NCBI GenBank assembly: GCA_910587195.1
Contig: CAJUKL010000035.1
Location: forward strand, 1-25,802
Origin: an uncultured Clostridia bacterium
GTDB lineage: Bacteria > Bacillota > Clostridia > Lachnospirales > Anaerotignaceae
Length of the DNA stretch: 25,802 nucleotides
Reading direction: 5' to 3'
Shown: positions 22,519 to 25,802 of the stretch, one piece after another
Layout of the letters: every line of letters starts with the position of its first letter
Position numbering within the stretch: position 1 is the first letter of the stretch
Made by a program: the position numbers and the translations under genes
Notes under the pieces: model-generated
Database searches by the model: none
Told to the model about the DNA's origin: nothing
What the model saw: only the letters and a program-made list of their open reading frames with translations

Positions 22519-23457
22519 TTGAAAAGAACAAGTATTGGCGGTCAAGCAGTCATTGAAGGTGTTATGATGCGTGGAAAAACAATATATGCTATGGCAGTAC
22601 GGAATCCAGAAGGCGGCATTACACTAGAAGAACAAAACTGCACAGGACTTTCCAAAAAATATAAATTATTTACTTTTCCTATTTTTCGTGGCATGGCGGC
22701 ATTTGTAGATTCTCTTGTAACAGGAACAAAAATTATGATGCGTTCTGCAGAAATTGCTGGGGAAGCAATAGAAGAAGAACAACCTTCTAAAGTAGAGCGA
22801 TGGATTATGGATAAATTTGGAGATAAAATAAATGATTTTATTATTTACTTTAGTGTATTTTTATCTATTCTTATGAGTGTAGGATTATTTTTTATGCTTC
22901 CTGTATGGTTAGGTGGCTTTTTTAAAACAATTATCCCCACATGGGGCTTAGGAATTGTAGAGGGTTTGATTCGTATTACTATCTTTTTACTATACATTTT
23001 TGCAATTTCAAAAATGAAGGAAATACAAAGAGTATTCCAATATCATGGAGCGGAACACAAAACCATTAACTGTTTTGAAAAGGAATTACCATTAACCGTA
23101 GAAAATGTAAAAACCTGTACCAGACTGCATAAAAGATGTGGCACAAGTTTTTTACTTTTGGTCATGCTTATTAGTATGGTAGTATTGTTTTTTGTACAAA
23201 CTGATAATTTTATACTGCGTCTTGTTAGCCGTATTGTATTAGTACCATTTATTGCAGGTATCTCCTATGAGGTCATTAAATGGGCAGGGAGTTCTGATAA
23301 TAAATTAGTATCCATGGTAAGTTATCCTGGCTTATGTTTACAAAAAATTACAACCAGTGAACCAGATAGCAGTCAAATCGAAACGGCGATTGCTGCCATG
23401 AAAAAAGTATTAGAAGTAGAAGGCGATGACAGCCAAAAAATAGAGGAAATAAAATGA
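22519..23457 (+). CDS. DUF1385 (YqhQ-like) membrane protein
   Basis: A 312-residue integral membrane protein of the DUF1385 family, whose function is not established. The N-terminus KRTSIGGQAVIEGVMMRG is the family signature, as is 'YHGAEHKTINCFE' in the middle. Hydrophobic spans are at about 112-138, 148-167, 212-232 and 238-256. The start is the TTG at 22519: an in-frame TAG lies 18 bp upstream, no ATG precedes the conserved N-terminus, and only a weak AGAAAGAAG is available as ribosome-binding site. Its stop overlaps the ATG of prmC, so it heads a coupled DUF1385-prmC-prfA operon. The conserved linkage suggests a link to translation or growth control, but this is only inference. Confidence 0.9.
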   Translation: MKRTSIGGQAVIEGVMMRGKTIYAMAVRNPEGGITLEEQNCTGLSKKYKLFTFPIFRGMAAFVDSLVTGTKIMMRSAEIAGEAIEEEQPSKVERWIMDKFGDKINDFIIYFSVFLSILMSVGLFFMLPVWLGGFFKTIIPTWGLGIVEGLIRITIFLLYIFAISKMKEIQRVFQYHGAEHKTINCFEKELPLTVENVKTCTRLHKRCGTSFLLLVMLISMVVLFFVQTDNFILRLVSRIVLVPFIAGISYEVIKWAGSSDNKLVSMVSYPGLCLQKITTSEPDSSQIETAIAAMKKVLEVEGDDSQKIEEIK

Positions 23458-24311
23458 ATGTCAAAGAAGCATTACAATTGGCAAAAAAAAGATTAAAACA
23501 ATGTGAAATAGAAAGTTATGCAATAGATGCAAAGTTAATATTAAAAAAAGCAACTGCATTGAGCGAAGTGGAACTTTATACAAAAGAGAATGTTGTTTTA
23601 ACACAAGAACAGCAAAGCATATTTTTGTATGATTTAGAACAAAGAGAGCAGCACAAACCTATGGCATATATTACAGGCATTTGTGAATTTATGGGCTTAC
23701 CTTTTGTAGTACAGGAGGGTGTTCTAATTCCTAGGGCAGATACAGAAACTTTAGTAGAAACAGTATTACAGTATCATAAAAAGGAACATTTTACCAAAAT
23801 AATAGATATTTGCACAGGAACTGGCTGTATTGCAATTAGTTTAGCAAAATATAGCAATATTGCTTTGTGTGGTACAGATATTAGCAATATTGCATTAGAA
23901 ACAGCGCAAAAAAATGCACAAAAAAATCATGTTTTGATAAAATGGCTGCAAAGCAACTTGTTGGAATCGGTACCGAAACAACATTTTGATGCGATTGTTT
24001 CCAATCCTCCCTATATTGCCACAGAAGAAATACAAACATTGATGAAGTCGGTCAAAGATTTTGAACCACATCTTGCGTTGGATGGAGGAAAAGATGGTTT
24101 TTATTTTTATCAAAAAATAGTAGAGCAGGGAAAACAATATTTAAAACAAGGTGGCTGGATATTTTTTGAAATTGGGTATCAGCAAGCAAATGCTGTATGT
24201 AACATTTTAAAGCAAAATGGATTTCTTAATCACATGGTATATCAAGACCTAGCCGGATTGGACAGAGTGGTTGCAGCACAAAAACCTTTCTCTGCCATAA
24301 AAACAAGCTGA
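23454..24311 (+). CDS. prmC: Peptide chain release factor N5-glutamine methyltransferase
   Basis: A 285-residue SAM-dependent methyltransferase that methylates the Gln of the GGQ motif in release factors, needed for efficient termination. A helical N-terminal domain (about 1-85) precedes the Rossmann domain with motif I 'DICTGTGCIAISLA' (118-131), the acidic SAM contact 'GTDIS' (140-144) and the catalytic NPPY (184-187). 'LIPRADTETLVE' is a family signature. The ATG overlaps the TGA of the preceding gene (ATGA). Its substrate, prfA, follows after 18 bp, a typical functional pairing. Confidence 0.95.
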   Translation: MNVKEALQLAKKRLKQCEIESYAIDAKLILKKATALSEVELYTKENVVLTQEQQSIFLYDLEQREQHKPMAYITGICEFMGLPFVVQEGVLIPRADTETLVETVLQYHKKEHFTKIIDICTGTGCIAISLAKYSNIALCGTDISNIALETAQKNAQKNHVLIKWLQSNLLESVPKQHFDAIVSNPPYIATEEIQTLMKSVKDFEPHLALDGGKDGFYFYQKIVEQGKQYLKQGGWIFFEIGYQQANAVCNILKQNGFLNHMVYQDLAGLDRVVAAQKPFSAIKTS

Positions 24312-24329
24312 CATTTAGGAGGAAAAAGA

Positions 24330-25403
24330 ATGTTAGATAAATTAGCAGAAATTGAAATAAAATATATTGATTTATCTGAGCAGGTAAACGACCCTGATAT
24401 AATTGCAAATCAGACAGAGTGGCGTAAACTAATGAAAGAATACAGTGATTTAACACCAATTATAGAAAAATATAGACAATATAAAAAAATAGAACAAGAA
24501 ATTGCTGATAATTTGGAACTTTTAAATGAAAAATTAGAAGAAGATATGCGAGAATTGGTAAAAGAAGAATTAGCACAAAACAAGCAAATTTTAGAAGGAC
24601 TAAAAAAAGAGCTTACCATATTGCTTTTACCCAAAGACCCTAATGATGATAAAAATGTAATTGTAGAAATTCGAGGGGGTGCTGGTGGTGATGAGGCAGC
24701 ATTATTTGCTGGAGATTTATTCCGTATGTATTCCCGCTATGCAGAAAGACGACGCTGGAAAACAGAAATTATGAATAGTAATGAAAGTGACTTAGGTGGT
24801 TTTAAAGAAATTTCATTTATGATACAAGGGCAAGGTGCTTATTCTCGCTTAAAATATGAAAGTGGTGTGCATAGAGTACAAAGGATTCCTTCCACAGAAA
24901 GCGGTGGAAGAATTCACACTTCTACTGTTACAGTGGCGGTACTACCAGAAGCAGAGGAAGTAGATGTCAACTTAAATATGAATGATGTACGTATTGATGT
25001 ATTTCGTTCTTCTGGAAACGGTGGGCAATGTGTAAATACCACAGATTCTGCTGTAAGAGTAACCCACATTCCCACTGGCATTGTGGTATCTTGTCAAAAT
25101 GAAAAATCTCAAATTAAAAATAAAGCGCAGGCATTAAAGGTATTATATGCACGTTTATACGAAATAGAGCAAGCAAAACATGATGCAGAAATTTCAGCAG
25201 ACAGACGTTCTCAAGTAGGCACAGGTGACAGAAGTGAAAGAATAAGAACGTATAACTTTCCGCAAGGGCGTGTAACCGACCATAGAGTTAGTTTAACCCT
25301 TCACCGATTAGATGGCATTTTAGATGGTGATTTAGATGAGATTATGAACACACTAATTACAACAGACCAAGCCAAAAAACTCCAAACCAACTTACTTTCT
25401 TGA
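24330..25403 (+). CDS. prfA: Peptide chain release factor 1
   Basis: A 357-residue class I release factor recognising UAA and UAG. The tripeptide codon-reading motif is PST (187-189, in 'RVQRIPSTES'), the position of PxT in RF1 rather than SPF in RF2. The catalytic GGQ is at 231-233 (SSGNGGQCVNTTDSAVR), with Gln233 the target of PrmC. Length is standard. AGGAGG precedes the ATG. The stop codon (25401-25403) lies inside hairpin H1 of repeat R8, whose stem begins at 25391, so the last residues (LLS) are repeat-encoded. Confidence 0.97.
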   Translation: MLDKLAEIEIKYIDLSEQVNDPDIIANQTEWRKLMKEYSDLTPIIEKYRQYKKIEQEIADNLELLNEKLEEDMRELVKEELAQNKQILEGLKKELTILLLPKDPNDDKNVIVEIRGGAGGDEAALFAGDLFRMYSRYAERRRWKTEIMNSNESDLGGFKEISFMIQGQGAYSRLKYESGVHRVQRIPSTESGGRIHTSTVTVAVLPEAEEVDVNLNMNDVRIDVFRSSGNGGQCVNTTDSAVRVTHIPTGIVVSCQNEKSQIKNKAQALKVLYARLYEIEQAKHDAEISADRRSQVGTGDRSERIRTYNFPQGRVTDHRVSLTLHRLDGILDGDLDEIMNTLITTDQAKKLQTNLLS

Positions 25404-25748
25404 AAGAAAGTAAGCAAAGAACTTTTGTGCAAAACTTCGTTTTGCTGCTGTGCGATGGAGTTGAATGGCTGTTTTAGATGAACGACAACGGAGCACCATC
25501 GGTTAAAATCTTTCATTCTGTACTATATGCGAAAGGTAAAGTTTTTGGTCAAGCTTTTTGAAAAAAGCTTGCGAGAGTTTGAGAGCAGAGCTCTCAAGGT
25601 CTTTCTACGCTTGCAAGCGTGTTTTTGAAGGGGTTCTGAACGTCCGGTGGACGTTCGTTTAGAACCGACCGGAGCGAAACGTAGACAGCGGGCTTTGCCC
25701 GCTGGGGAAACTTCTGACTTTTATCAGGTTTATAATAAACCACTTTCT
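25388..25748 (-). repeat. Hairpin-chain repeat copy R8 (most complete)
   Basis: Reverse copy with the full module order: H1 (25391-25414), H2 (GCAAAAC-ttc-GTTTTGC), ACGACAACGGAGCACC linker, H4 (CAAGCTTTTT / AAAAAGCTTG), H5 (TTGAGAGC-aga-GCTCTCAA), H6 (ACGCTTG/CAAGCGT), H7 (outer stem GGTTCT 25632-25637 and AGAACC 25661-25666), GACCGGAGCGAAACGTAGAC, H8 (AGCGGGC-ttt-GCCCGCT, 25687-25703), then CTGA...TCAG and GGTTTA-taa-TAAACC. A further copy begins right after it. Confidence 0.9.
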
Positions 25749-25750
25749 TT

Positions 25751-25802
25751 CACTTACTTTCTTGAAAGAAAGTAAGCAAAGAACTTTTGTGCAAAACTTC
25801 GT
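25751..25802 (-). repeat. Hairpin-chain repeat copy R9 (cut by window end)
   Basis: Starts again with H1 (arms CTTACTTTCTT / AAGAAAGTAAG) and CAAAGAACTTTTGTGC plus the first half of H2, in tandem after R8 in the same orientation. It continues beyond the window. Confidence 0.85.

Noticed and set aside
25391..25414. H1 hairpins as intrinsic terminators
   Set aside because: The stem is stable, but GCAAAGAAC follows instead of a T run, in every copy read away from the gene.
1..25802. CRISPR array
   Set aside because: The repeats are spread between genes, occur in both orientations and have no regular spacer length; no cas genes are present.

Overview
The window is AT-rich chromosomal DNA from a spore-forming, anaerobic Gram-positive bacterium of class Clostridia, probably Lachnospiraceae-like (inference). 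The evidence is a Firmicutes-type large SRP RNA, a perfect CIRCE operator in front of htpG, a CotS-like spore-coat protein, a DUF5721 protein, and the gene order rpmE / DUF1385 / prmC / prfA. Most of it is housekeeping sequence. The first 6 kb are accessory and rearranged, and a family of hairpin-rich repeats fills many of the gaps.

Region 1 (1-5915). A subtilisin-like protease gene on the minus strand is cut at the codon after its catalytic His motif. Its N-terminal part is at 4855-5043 and its C-terminal part at 566-1273. About 3.6 kb lies between them: a GntR/FadR-type regulator, a secreted protein of unknown function, and a serine recombinase cut short where a repeat copy begins. A 6-bp direct repeat (ATGTGT) sits at both junctions, and joining at it would restore one open frame of about 296 codons. 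The protease is flanked by three small proteins (95-541, 5176-5643, 5640-5915) that appear to share a C-terminal helical motif.

Region 2 (5916-10842). Repeat copies are followed by the minus-strand SRP RNA, then a minus-strand operon of a TPR protein and a DIP1984-family protein with a LexA-type box upstream, then divergent htpG with CIRCE. Region 3 (10843-16371) holds proA and bacteriohemerythrin, a short stretch with an IS200/IS605-type end hairpin, the CCA-adding enzyme, a CotS-like pseudokinase, a small HNH nuclease and tRNA-Leu(UAG). Region 4 (16372-21864) holds a DUF5721 protein, a membrane O-acyltransferase with an SGNH-like partner (probably surface polysaccharide acetylation), and glnS. 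Region 5 (21865-end) holds rpmE and the DUF1385-prmC-prfA operon.

The most unusual feature is the repeat family. At least ten full or partial copies cover roughly 9% of the window. Each is a chain of short hairpins in a fixed order. The stems change between copies by paired substitutions that keep base pairing, while loops and linkers stay the same. The terminal hairpin usually points at the 3' end of a neighbouring gene and in some cases supplies its last codons or stop. I do not recognise this family by name. Everything here is read from sequence by eye; no alignment, folding or database search was run.
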